In this document: piece after piece, positions 44,600 to 53,304 of the stretch
Layout: every line of letters begins with the position of its first letter
Position numbering within the stretch: the stretch's first letter is position 1
Made by a program: the position numbers and the translations under genes
Origin: Burkholderiales bacterium
Lineage (GTDB): Bacteria > Pseudomonadota > Gammaproteobacteria > Burkholderiales > SG8-39
DNA: 64,000 nucleotides
Direction: 5' to 3'
Assembly: GCA_017880775.1 (NCBI GenBank)
Contig: JADGRQ010000011.1
Coordinates: 1-64,000, forward strand
Notes under the pieces: model-generated
Databases searched by the model: none
Seen by the model: only the letters and a program-made list of their open reading frames with translations
What the model was told of the DNA's origin: nothing

Positions 44600-46549
44600 T
44601 CAAGCACGCGTCACGATGGGCGCGTCGTCAGTGCCGGACGCAGGCATGGCTTCGACGGCCGACTTGTCGAGGGGCGGCTCATCCGGAAGTTCGATGGCCG
44701 TTTCCGTCGCCACCACGTCGTACGCGAGAAACCCGCCGGACTGGTGCTGCCACAACCGGGAGTAGTGGCCCCCGAGGTGCAGCAGTTCGTCGTGCGAGCC
44801 CTGCTCTACGATGCGGCCTTCTTCGAGCACGATCAGGCGATCCATGCGTGCAATGGTGGACAGGCGGTGCGCGATCGCGATGACCGTCTTGCCTTGCATC
44901 AGTCCGAGCAGCTGCTCCTGGATCGCAAGCTCCACTTCGCTGTCGAGCGCCGAGGTCGCCTCGTCGAGCACCAGGATCGGCGCATCTTTCAGCACCACGC
45001 GCGCGATCGCCACGCGCTGGCGCTGTCCGCCTGAGAGCTTGACGCCGCGCTCGCCTACATGGGCGTCGTAACCCGTGCGGCCCTTCCAGTCCTGCAGGCC
45101 GAGGATGAAGTCGTGCGCCTGCGCCTTTTGCGCGGCCGCGCGCACCTGGTCATCGCTCGCGCCGGGGCGGCCGTAGCGGATGTTGGCCGAGATCGAGCGA
45201 TGCAGGAGTGAAGTGTCCTGCGTCACCATGCCGATGGCCGCGCGCAGGCTTTCCTGCGTGACATCGCCGACGTCCTGGCCGTCGATGCGGATGCTGCCTT
45301 TCTCAGGCTCGTAGAAACGCAGCAGCAGGTTCACCAGCGTCGATTTGCCCGCGCCCGAGCGGCCCACGAGTCCCACCCGCTCGCCTGGCCGGATCGCGAA
45401 GCTCAAGTGATCGAGCACGGGCTTGGCATCCTGCCTGCCGTAGCTGAATGTCACGTCCTCGAAACGTATCTCGCCGCGCGACACCTCCAGCTTGCGCGCG
45501 CCCGGCCGGTCGACGCCGCTGAGCGGCACCGCGATCGTCTGCATGCCTTCCTGCACCACGCCGATGTTCTCGAAGATGCCGGCGACTTCCCAGCTCACCC
45601 AGCCGGCCACGTTGGTGATCTGCCAGGCGAGCGGCAGCGCCGTGGCCACCACGCCTGCGCTCACCGTGCCCTGCGCCCACAGCCAGATGCCGACTGCCGC
45701 AGTGCCGGTGAGCAGGGCCGCATTCATCGCCGCCAGCCAGAACATGAATTGCGAGATCAGCCGCATGTGCGCACCGATGGCGGCCTGGTGCTTGTCGATC
45801 ACCTCGCTGACGTAGGCGTCTTCATCGGCCAGCCGTGCAAACAGCTTGACGGTGAGGATGTTGCTGTAGCTGTCGACGATCCGCGCCATCACCAGCGAGC
45901 GAACTTCCGAGCTGGCCTTGGCAAGGTCGCGCATGCGAGGCACGAAATGGCGCAGGAAAACCAGGTAGCCGAGGAACCACAACAATGTGGGCAGGCCGAG
46001 CCGCCAGTCCGCGGCGGCCATCAGCGCGAACGCGCTGACGCCATACACCGCGATGTACCAGACCGCGCGGATGCTCGACATCACGCTTTCGCGCAGGGAA
46101 TTGGCGGTCTGCATCACGCGGTTGGCGATACGCCCGGCAAAGTCGTTCTGGAAGAACGCCAGGCCCTGGCGCAGTACGTGCCAGTGGCTCTGCCAGCGGA
46201 TCAGGCTGGTGGCACCCGGGATCAGCGTGTTCTGGCGGATCGCAATGTCGACGAGCAGCACCAGCGGGCGGACGATGAGCACCAGCGCCACCATGCCGAG
46301 CAGCATCGGTGCCTGTTGCGTCAGGGCCGCCTGGCGGTCGGCGGCTTCCATCAGCGACACCAGCTTGCCGAGAAACACCGGAATCACCGTGTCGATCAGC
46401 GCCACCGCCAGACTGGTCGCGAACATCAGCGCATACCAGCCCCGGGTCTGGCGCACGAAGTGCCAGTAGAAGCCGATCAGGCCGGGCGGCGGCGTTCCCG
46501 GGCCCACGCTGGCCGTGCCGCGAATCCGGGATTGGAGATACTTGAACAT
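44600..46549 (-). CDS. ABC transporter, fused membrane and ATPase domains (MsbA-like exporter)
   Basis: 649 residues from ATG 46549 (ATG 46603 would add 18 residues; neither has a strong ribosome-binding site). Six membrane helices in the first 330 residues, then an ATPase domain with Walker A GRSGAGKST, signature LSGGQRQR, Walker B ILVLDEATSALD and the H-loop IAHRLST. The half-transporter would dimerise in the inner membrane and export a substrate. It sits 18-72 bases after the DUF2126 gene and before a methyltransferase, suggesting that it exports the locus B product. Confidence 0.93.
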   Translation of the reverse strand: MFKYLQSRIRGTASVGPGTPPPGLIGFYWHFVRQTRGWYALMFATSLAVALIDTVIPVFLGKLVSLMEAADRQAALTQQAPMLLGMVALVLIVRPLVLLVDIAIRQNTLIPGATSLIRWQSHWHVLRQGLAFFQNDFAGRIANRVMQTANSLRESVMSSIRAVWYIAVYGVSAFALMAAADWRLGLPTLLWFLGYLVFLRHFVPRMRDLAKASSEVRSLVMARIVDSYSNILTVKLFARLADEDAYVSEVIDKHQAAIGAHMRLISQFMFWLAAMNAALLTGTAAVGIWLWAQGTVSAGVVATALPLAWQITNVAGWVSWEVAGIFENIGVVQEGMQTIAVPLSGVDRPGARKLEVSRGEIRFEDVTFSYGRQDAKPVLDHLSFAIRPGERVGLVGRSGAGKSTLVNLLLRFYEPEKGSIRIDGQDVGDVTQESLRAAIGMVTQDTSLLHRSISANIRYGRPGASDDQVRAAAQKAQAHDFILGLQDWKGRTGYDAHVGERGVKLSGGQRQRVAIARVVLKDAPILVLDEATSALDSEVELAIQEQLLGLMQGKTVIAIAHRLSTIARMDRLIVLEEGRIVEQGSHDELLHLGGHYSRLWQHQSGGFLAYDVVATETAIELPDEPPLDKSAVEAMPASGTDDAPIVTRA

Positions 46550-46621
46550 GATCGATGGTGGCGCAAACAGGGATCGCCCGGCAAGCGCCGAATCGAACAC
46601 CATCGATGCCCGATGCTCGGA

Positions 46622-49600
46622 CTATTTGTTGCCCTCGCGCCGCAGGTCGAGCGTGAACGGGAAGCCCGGATTGCGCTCCTCAGTACGCACTTCCATGCGC
46701 CCCGGCGTATGCCCCATGCGCACAAACCGCGCCAGTCTCCGGCCTTCGGCCTCGTAAGCATTGACCGGAAACGTGTCGTGGCTGCGCCCGCCGGGATGGG
46801 CCACGTGGTACTGGCAGCCGCCAAGCGAACGGTTGTTCCAGGTGTCCACCAGGTCGAACACCAGCGGCGCGTGCACGCCGATCGTCGGGTGCAGCGCCGA
46901 CGGCGGCGCCCACGCGCGGTAGCGCACGCCGGCAACGAATTCACCGGCGTTGCCGGTCGGCGCGAGCGGCACCGCACGGCCGTTGCAGGTGAGCAAATAA
47001 CGCTCGCCGACGAGGCCGGTCGCCTTCACCTGCAATCGCTCGAGTGACGAATCCACGTAGCGCGCCATCGCGCCCTGCACCCCTTCCTCGCCCATCACGT
47101 GCCAGGGCTCGAGCGCAGCACGCAGCTCGATGTGCGCACCCTGCGCCGCGAACGCGCCGTAGCGCGGGAAGCGGAACTCGATGAACGGATCGAACCAGCG
47201 CTCTTCGAACGCGAAGCCCGTGCGCTGCAGGTCGCGCGCGACATCGCGGATGTCTACGGCGACGAAGTGCGGCAGCATCCAGCGATCGTGCAGTTGCGTG
47301 TCCCAGGGGACCAGCTTTCCCCGATAAGGCTCGCCCCAGAAGCGCGCGACCAGCGCGCGCAACAGCAGCATCTGGCACAGGCTCATCTGCGCATGCGGCG
47401 GCATTTCGAACGCGCGGAATTCCACCAGGCCCAGACGGCCGGTCGGCCCATCGGGTGAATACAGCTTGTCGATGCAGAATTCGGCGCGGTGGGTGTTCCC
47501 GGTCAGGTCGGTGAGCAGGTTCCGCAGCAGCCGGTCGACGAGCCAGGGCCGTTTGCTCTCCTCAGCCTTGGGAAGCGCCTTCTCCATTTCCTGGAACGCG
47601 ATGCCCAGTTCGTAGAGTTTGTCATCGCGCGCCTCATCGACGCGCGGCGCCTGGCTGGTCGGTCCGATGAAGGTGCCGGAAAAAAGGTAGGACAGCGCCG
47701 GGTGGTTCTGCCAGTAGGTGATGAGGCTCTTCAGCAGGTCGGGGCGGCGCAGCCAGAGGCTGTCGGCGGGTGTGGCGGCACCGAGCGTCACGTGGTTGCC
47801 GCCACCGGTGCCCGTATGGCGGCCGTCGAGCATGAACTTCTCCGTGCCGAGCCGCGACTGTCGCGCTTCCTCGTAGAGGATCTCGGTGTTCTCCACCAAT
47901 TCGCGCCAGCCCGACGCCGGATGGATGTTGACTTCGATGACGCCCGGGTCGGGTGTCGCCGCGAGCAGTTTCACCCGGGGGTCGCGTGGAGGGGGATAGC
48001 CTTCGAGCCGCAGCGGAATTTTCAGTTGCGCGGCAGTCGTCTCGATGGCCGCGACGAGCGCGAGGTAGTCCTCGATGCGGGTGATGGGCGGAAGGAAGAC
48101 GTGGAGCCGCCCCTCGCGTACCTCGACACACAGTGCGGTATGGATGACCTCGCGCGGCGTGGGATCTTCCATCGGTTTCGCGACCTTCGTCCGAGTGGCG
48201 GCCATGACCGCGTGAGGATCGTCGATTTGCGGCCGCTCTTCGAACGGGTCGACTGGAAATTCCCGGATCCTCTCCTTGGGGACCACCCAGGGCAACGTCG
48301 AAAGCGGCAGGCGCAGGCCGATCGGCGAATCTCCGGCCACGAGGTAGAGATGCTCGCGCTTGAGCGGCCACAGGCTGGAGCCCCAGGTAACGGCGTTGAT
48401 ACTCAGCGTCTCGTCCCCGGTCCTCGACCCAGGGCGCTCGGCCGGTTTCAACGGCAGCACGTAGCCGCTCGGCTCCCTCAAGTCCCGCTCCAGCGCGCGC
48501 GCAAGCCGCCTGCGCTCATCCGGATCCTTCAAATCGGCCTTGCGCGGATCGACGTTGACCGGCAGGGCCTGTTCCAGATGCAGCATCTGCCAGATGTCCT
48601 CAAAGGCGGGAATGACATGCCCCGGATGCAACTCCAGGTGCCCGGCCAGCGCTTCGATGAACTTCTTTGCATCCGCGGAGGTGTAGCCGTAGTCCTTGTC
48701 ACCCTGCGCGATCAGGAACGGATCCCGCCAGATGGGCGTGCCGTCCACGCGCCAGTAGATGCCGAGCGCCCAGCGCGGAAGCGGTTCGCCGGGATACCAC
48801 TTGCCCTGGCCGTAATGCAGCATCCCGCCCGGAGCAAAGCGAGCCTTCAGCCGGTGCGTGAGCGTTTCCGCGAGCTCGAATTTCTTCGGCGACAGCGCGG
48901 CGATGTTCCATTCCGGCCCGTCCATGTCGTCGATCGACACGAATGTCGGCTCGCCGCCCTGGGTGAGCCGCACGTCGCGGGCTGCGAGGTCGGCATCCAC
49001 CCGGTCGCCGAGCGCTTGCATCGCCAGCCAGTCCGCGTCGGTGTATGGCTTGGTGACGCGCGGCGCTTCCCACACCCGCGCCACCGTCATCACGTGAGAG
49101 AACTCGACCTCGCAGGGCTCGGTGATGCCACTGATCGGCGACGCGCTTGCCGGTCCGGGCGTGCATGCAAGCGGAATATGCCCTTCGCCGGCGAATAGTC
49201 CCGAGGTCGCATCGAGCCCCACCCAGCCGGCGCCGGGCAGATAGACCTCGCACCAGGCGTGCAGGTCGGTGAAATCCACCTCGGTGCCGGAGGGGCCGTC
49301 GAGGGATTTCTGGTCGGCCTTCAGCTGGATCAGGTAGCCCGAGACGAAGCGCGCCGCAAGCCCGAGGTGGCGCAACAGCTGCACCATCAGCCAGCCGGAA
49401 TCGCGGCAGGATCCGCTGCCCTTGGCGAGGGTTTCCTCCGGCGTCTGGATCCCCGGTTCGAGGCGGATCACGTAGCGCACGTCCTGATGTATCCGCTGGT
49501 TCAGCTTCACCAGGAACTGGTTGGTCGGCTTGGCTGCTCGCGGCACCTCGGCGAGGTAGGCCTTCAGCAGCGGCGTGGCCGGCAGCTTTGCCAGGTAGGG

Positions 49601-49945
49601 CGAGAGTTCGTTCAACTGGGTATCTTCGTATCCGAACGGAAACTGCTCGGCATGCGGTTCGAGGAAGAAGTCGAACGGGTTGATGACCGACATCTCGGCC
49701 ACCAGGTCCACCTCCACCCTGAACTCGCGAGTGCGCTCCGGGAAAACCAGCCGCGCAAGGTAGTTCGATTGCGGGTCCTGCTGCCAGTTGATGAAGTGCT
49801 TCTTTGGTGCGACGTTCAGCGAGTACGCTAGCACCGGGGTGCGCGCATGCGGCGCCGGGCGCAGCCGCACCACCTGCGGGCCGAGCAGGATCGGCCGGTC
49901 GTAGCGGTAGTGCGTGACGTGATTGAGGGCGACGTGGATGGACAC
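46622..49945 (-). CDS. Giant transglutaminase-DUF2126 protein (locus B)
   Basis: 1107 residues from GTG 49945 with GGAG upstream. Residues about 1-80 are the transglutaminase N-terminal beta domain ([15 protein letters not shown]); the core has an intact triad: Cys in [10 protein letters not shown], His in LHAWCEVYL and Asp in GLDATSG. From about residue 330 to the end is a DUF2126 region ([35 protein letters not shown]), which in the family is considered a distant carboxylate-amine ligase. So one protein may both make and cut amide bonds. It is the largest gene of the window and lies 17 bases after the preceding transglutaminase gene. Confidence 0.92.
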   Translation of the reverse strand: MSIHVALNHVTHYRYDRPILLGPQVVRLRPAPHARTPVLAYSLNVAPKKHFINWQQDPQSNYLARLVFPERTREFRVEVDLVAEMSVINPFDFFLEPHAEQFPFGYEDTQLNELSPYLAKLPATPLLKAYLAEVPRAAKPTNQFLVKLNQRIHQDVRYVIRLEPGIQTPEETLAKGSGSCRDSGWLMVQLLRHLGLAARFVSGYLIQLKADQKSLDGPSGTEVDFTDLHAWCEVYLPGAGWVGLDATSGLFAGEGHIPLACTPGPASASPISGITEPCEVEFSHVMTVARVWEAPRVTKPYTDADWLAMQALGDRVDADLAARDVRLTQGGEPTFVSIDDMDGPEWNIAALSPKKFELAETLTHRLKARFAPGGMLHYGQGKWYPGEPLPRWALGIYWRVDGTPIWRDPFLIAQGDKDYGYTSADAKKFIEALAGHLELHPGHVIPAFEDIWQMLHLEQALPVNVDPRKADLKDPDERRRLARALERDLREPSGYVLPLKPAERPGSRTGDETLSINAVTWGSSLWPLKREHLYLVAGDSPIGLRLPLSTLPWVVPKERIREFPVDPFEERPQIDDPHAVMAATRTKVAKPMEDPTPREVIHTALCVEVREGRLHVFLPPITRIEDYLALVAAIETTAAQLKIPLRLEGYPPPRDPRVKLLAATPDPGVIEVNIHPASGWRELVENTEILYEEARQSRLGTEKFMLDGRHTGTGGGNHVTLGAATPADSLWLRRPDLLKSLITYWQNHPALSYLFSGTFIGPTSQAPRVDEARDDKLYELGIAFQEMEKALPKAEESKRPWLVDRLLRNLLTDLTGNTHRAEFCIDKLYSPDGPTGRLGLVEFRAFEMPPHAQMSLCQMLLLRALVARFWGEPYRGKLVPWDTQLHDRWMLPHFVAVDIRDVARDLQRTGFAFEERWFDPFIEFRFPRYGAFAAQGAHIELRAALEPWHVMGEEGVQGAMARYVDSSLERLQVKATGLVGERYLLTCNGRAVPLAPTGNAGEFVAGVRYRAWAPPSALHPTIGVHAPLVFDLVDTWNNRSLGGCQYHVAHPGGRSHDTFPVNAYEAEGRRLARFVRMGHTPGRMEVRTEERNPGFPFTLDLRREGNK

Positions 49946-49962
49946 GGGGTACTCCGATCCCG

Positions 49963-50784
49963 TCAATGCGCGGGGTTGGCAACCACCTCGTCGGTCCACA
50001 CCTTGAAGCTCTCGAGCGTGTTCGGACCGAAGGTGGTGGTGATGGCGACGTCGGCCGCGTCGCGGCCGCGGGCGATCAGCACGCGGCCGATGCGGGGAAC
50101 GTTGTTGCGCGGGTCAAAGGTGTACCAATTGCCGCCGAGATAGGCTTCGAACCAGGCGGCGAAGTCCGGCACCCCCCAGGGCAGCGGCATGCCGATGTCG
50201 CCGAGGTAGCCGGTGCAGTAGCGCGCCGGAATGTTGAGGCAGCGGCATAGCGCGATCGCCAGGTGCGCGAAATCGCGGCATACGCCCTGGCGGTCGTTGA
50301 ACACCTGCCACGCGGTCTTGGTGAAATCGGCGTGCTCGTAGCCGAAGCTGATGTGGCGGTGTACGAAATCGCAGACTGCCTGGACCCGTCCCCAGCCGCT
50401 CGGCCCTGTTCCGAACAGACCCCACGCAGTTCCAGCGAGGCGGTCGGTTTCGCAGTAGCGGCTGCCGAGCAGAAACAGCAGCGTCTCCTCCGGCAGATCC
50501 TCGACGGCGTGCTGGCCGGCCTGCGGCACCGCCGGATCGGGCAGGCCGCTGTCGTTCACCAGACCGCTGGCTGCGAGCCGGAAACGGCCCGGCGGCGCGA
50601 CGATGCGGCTGCACCAGTTGCCGAAGCTGTCGCGGTAGCCACGGACCGGAACCGGGGGCGAGGTGGTGAGATGATCCGGCTCGATCACGTCGGAGGCTCG
50701 CGTGTAGTGCACGGCCAGTGTCACGATCATCGGTGTGGGCTGCGGAAGCTGGTAGATCAACTCGTAACCGACTCGAATCTGCAT
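49963..50784 (-). CDS. Transglutaminase-like protein with altered His site (locus B)
   Basis: 273 residues, ATG 50784. N-terminal beta domain, then a core with the nucleophile motif GVCRDFAHLAI and the acid in YTFDPRNN. The position where the catalytic His is usually found (S-H-A-W) reads F-A-A-W in DFAAWFEAYL. I recall relatives that read Ser there, so this branch may use a different residue or be non-catalytic. The GRVLIARGRDAADVAITTTFG tail is a family marker. It starts 14 bases after the amidohydrolase-like gene. Confidence 0.87.
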   Translation of the reverse strand: MQIRVGYELIYQLPQPTPMIVTLAVHYTRASDVIEPDHLTTSPPVPVRGYRDSFGNWCSRIVAPPGRFRLAASGLVNDSGLPDPAVPQAGQHAVEDLPEETLLFLLGSRYCETDRLAGTAWGLFGTGPSGWGRVQAVCDFVHRHISFGYEHADFTKTAWQVFNDRQGVCRDFAHLAIALCRCLNIPARYCTGYLGDIGMPLPWGVPDFAAWFEAYLGGNWYTFDPRNNVPRIGRVLIARGRDAADVAITTTFGPNTLESFKVWTDEVVANPAH

Positions 50785-50798
50785 GGTGCGGCCTCTGG

Positions 50799-51566
50799 TC
50801 AGTGCGGCGGCAGTTTCACAAGCGCAATCTCAAGCAGCGGCGCAAGCCGCGCGGCCCAGGCGGCCTGCCGGTCCGCGTCGGCGATCAGGTCCTGGCGGAT
50901 CTCCAGCCCGGCGTTGGGAATGCCGCGACGCTCGCCATGCACCGGAATGGCATAGTCGGTCCGGTCGCTCACGGCATAAGGTTCGTTGTCGCCAACGTTA
51001 AGACCCGGTTCCGCGCGCAACAGTTCCAGCAGCACGCGGCCCAGCCGGCTGTCGCGGCCGTACAGCAGGCCCGCGTGCCAGGGCCGCTCGACCCCATGGT
51101 ATGCCGGTGTGAAGCTGTGCAGGGCGAGCAGCACCGCCGGCTGCTTGCGGTCGCGGCGCGCATCGAGTTCGGCGCGTATCCGGTCGTGATACGGATGAAA
51201 CAGCGCATTTGCGCGCGCCTCCATCTCGTCGCTGGAGACGCCGCGGTTGCCGGGGATCTCGGTGCGCTCACTGCGCGCGACGATGGAATCGGCCGACCCC
51301 GGCGGGCGGTTGCAGTCGATCGCCAGGCGCGAGTAGTTCGTCATGATCAGGAACGCGTCGAGCGCATCGGCCAGCCGGCGCACCACGCCCGCCGCGCCGA
51401 TGTCCCAGGCGACGTGGGTTTCGAGCGCTTCGTCGCTCAGTCCGAGGTGGCCGAGCCTCGACGGCAGCCGGCGGCTGGCGTGGTCGCAGGTCAACACGTA
51501 AGGCGAGCTGCCATCCGGGTGTTCGACCGTAAACGGCGGCAGATCGTCGGCGTCCAGCCAGCTCAT
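50799..51566 (-). CDS. N-formylglutamate amidohydrolase-like protein (locus B)
   Basis: 255 residues from ATG 51566, overlapping the previous stop. FGase family signatures: VLTCDHASRRLP with the metal-binding His, AWDIGAAGVV, DCNRPPG, and LHSFTP with a second His. Classic members remove formate from N-formyl-glutamate in histidine degradation, but no hut genes are nearby; paralogues are repeatedly found with ATP-grasp/transglutaminase gene sets, where they may hydrolyse an N-acyl glutamate-like intermediate. It lies between two transglutaminase-fold genes. Confidence 0.88.
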   Translation of the reverse strand: MSWLDADDLPPFTVEHPDGSSPYVLTCDHASRRLPSRLGHLGLSDEALETHVAWDIGAAGVVRRLADALDAFLIMTNYSRLAIDCNRPPGSADSIVARSERTEIPGNRGVSSDEMEARANALFHPYHDRIRAELDARRDRKQPAVLLALHSFTPAYHGVERPWHAGLLYGRDSRLGRVLLELLRAEPGLNVGDNEPYAVSDRTDYAIPVHGERRGIPNAGLEIRQDLIADADRQAAWAARLAPLLEIALVKLPPH

Positions 51567-52369
51567 TGCGGGGCGGGCGCCAGCAGTTCCGCCCGGCTGG
51601 TCATCGTTTCCGCGCCCCCGCCGATGCGCACCCCGCGGATCGGGCAGGCGTCGAGGTAGTCGGCGCCTACGGCCAGCTTGACGTGTCCTTCGCCGATCGG
51701 CGCGTTGCGCGCGAGGTCGAAGCTGCTCCAGCGGTTTCCGACCCAGGCTTCCACCCAGGGATGGACGGTAACCCTGGCCTCGGATTTTCGCGTCGAGCAC
51801 AGATAGCCCGAGACGTAGCGCGCCGGAATCCCGAGGCCCCGGGCACAGGCGATGAACACGTGCGCCAGGTCATGCCCCGCTCCCGAGCGGGCGGCGAAGG
51901 CTTCGGCGGCGTTCGGTGAAACGCGCGACTCCTCGGCATCGAACGGCATCTTTTCGTGGATCGCTGCCGCAAGCGCGCGCAGGCCTGCGAGCGATTTCGC
52001 TTCGCGCCGGAATCCGTTCAGGAACGCCGCGAGCTTGCCCTCGGCGCGGGTGTACGTCGTCGCGCGCAGGAACAGCAGCGGCGAAAGCGGCGCGCCGGTG
52101 AAATCCGAAGGCGCGTCCACCGCCTGCAAAGTGTCCACCGCGCCCGAGGCGCGGATGCGGATTTCGGAGATGCGGGTGTCGAGGGTGAGCACATGCAGCA
52201 CGTTGCCGTAACCGTCGTGCGTGCGCACCGGCGTTTCCGGCGCCTCCAGCTTCCAGTCGAGCACCTTCTGGCGCGCGGTGTCGCGCGGCATCAGGCGCAG
52301 GTACTGCGTCGAGGAACGCACCGGGGCATCGTAGCGGTAGTGCGTTTCGTGGCTGATCTGCAGCTTCAT
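51563..52369 (-). CDS. Transglutaminase-fold protein lacking the nucleophile Cys (locus B)
   Basis: 268 residues from ATG 52369. It has the N-terminal beta domain (LQISHETHYRYDAPVRSS) and the core, but where the catalytic motif normally reads G-V-C-Q-D-F-A-H this protein has G-A-G-H-D-L-A-H: the nucleophile Cys is Gly. The His (VHPW) and Asp (SFDLARN) positions are retained. Codons are unambiguous in the sequence. It is therefore probably a non-catalytic partner or binding subunit. It overlaps both neighbours by four bases, which argues for tight coupling to the alpha-E protein and the amidohydrolase-like gene. Confidence 0.88.
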   Translation of the reverse strand: MKLQISHETHYRYDAPVRSSTQYLRLMPRDTARQKVLDWKLEAPETPVRTHDGYGNVLHVLTLDTRISEIRIRASGAVDTLQAVDAPSDFTGAPLSPLLFLRATTYTRAEGKLAAFLNGFRREAKSLAGLRALAAAIHEKMPFDAEESRVSPNAAEAFAARSGAGHDLAHVFIACARGLGIPARYVSGYLCSTRKSEARVTVHPWVEAWVGNRWSSFDLARNAPIGEGHVKLAVGADYLDACPIRGVRIGGGAETMTSRAELLAPAPQ

Positions 52370-53304
52370 ACGGTTCCCAGGTAGGAGCGCTGGATGCGGC
52401 TGCCCAGTTCGCTGATGTCTTCGAGGCACACGGTCAGGTACTCGTGCAGCCCGCCCTGGAAGATCTCCTCGATGTCGGCGTGGGTGAGCCGCACGTTTAT
52501 TTCGTTGGCCAGGCGCTTGACGGTGTGGTCGCTCTGTCCTTTGATGCGGTCGAGCGCCTGCGTCACCTGCTCGAAACAGGCCGCCAGCGACCGCGGCATG
52601 CGCCGTTCGAGGATCAGCATCTGCGCGACCTTGATCGGAAAAATCTGGTCGCGATAAAGGGCGCGGTACGTCTCGAAGGACGACACCGAGCGCAGCAGCG
52701 CCGCCCACTGGTAGTAATCCAGAGCGCCGCCGACGTCCTCGACCGAAGGCAGCAGGATGTGGTACTTCACGTCGAGGATGCGCGCGGTATTGTCGGCCCG
52801 CTCGAGGAAGGTGCCGAGGCGCGAGAAATTGAACGTCTCGCCGCGCATGATCGTGCCGTAGGTGACGCCGCGAAACAGGTGGCTCCTGTCCTTCACCCAG
52901 TCGAAGAATTCGGTCGCGCCGGCGCCGGTGACCCGGTCGCGCTTGATGGCGCGCATCTCGATCCAGGTGGTATTGAGCGTCTCCCACATTTCGGAAGTGA
53001 TCTGCCAGCGCGCCGCGTGCGCGTTCTCGCGCGCCCATTTCAGGCAGGAATAGATCGACGACGGGTTGCTCTCGTCGAGCGCGAGGAATTCGATCAATGT
53101 CCTCGAGGTGAGCTGCTTGTGGCGCTCGAAAAAGGCCTCTTCGCTTTCGGTGATGGAAAGCGGCGCGAGCAGGTTCTGCTCGCGCGTTTCCTTGGTGCCG
53201 AACAGCAGCACGTTGGAGGTCACGCCGAGGATGCGCGCCATGTTCTCCGCGCGCTCCATCTGGCGGCTCATCCAGAAGACTCTGTCGGCGACGCGCGAGA
53301 GCAT
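52366..53304 (-). CDS. Alpha-E domain protein (locus B)
   Basis: 312 residues, ATG 53304 sharing one base with the preceding stop. All-helical alpha-E family (former DUF403): MLSRVADRVFWMSRQMERAEN, FERADNTARILDV and RRMPRSLAACFEQV are conserved. The fold has no known enzymatic activity; it always accompanies circularly permuted ATP-grasp ligases, to which it is even fused in locus A, so it is presumed to be a partner or substrate-handling subunit. It overlaps the pseudo-transglutaminase gene by four bases. Confidence 0.93.
   Translation of the reverse strand: MLSRVADRVFWMSRQMERAENMARILGVTSNVLLFGTKETREQNLLAPLSITESEEAFFERHKQLTSRTLIEFLALDESNPSSIYSCLKWARENAHAARWQITSEMWETLNTTWIEMRAIKRDRVTGAGATEFFDWVKDRSHLFRGVTYGTIMRGETFNFSRLGTFLERADNTARILDVKYHILLPSVEDVGGALDYYQWAALLRSVSSFETYRALYRDQIFPIKVAQMLILERRMPRSLAACFEQVTQALDRIKGQSDHTVKRLANEINVRLTHADIEEIFQGGLHEYLTVCLEDISELGSRIQRSYLGTV

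Noticed and set aside
47489-49198. 569-codon plus-strand ORF opposite the DUF2126 gene
   Set aside because: Composition of a shadow frame, and the opposite strand is a recognised family over its full length.
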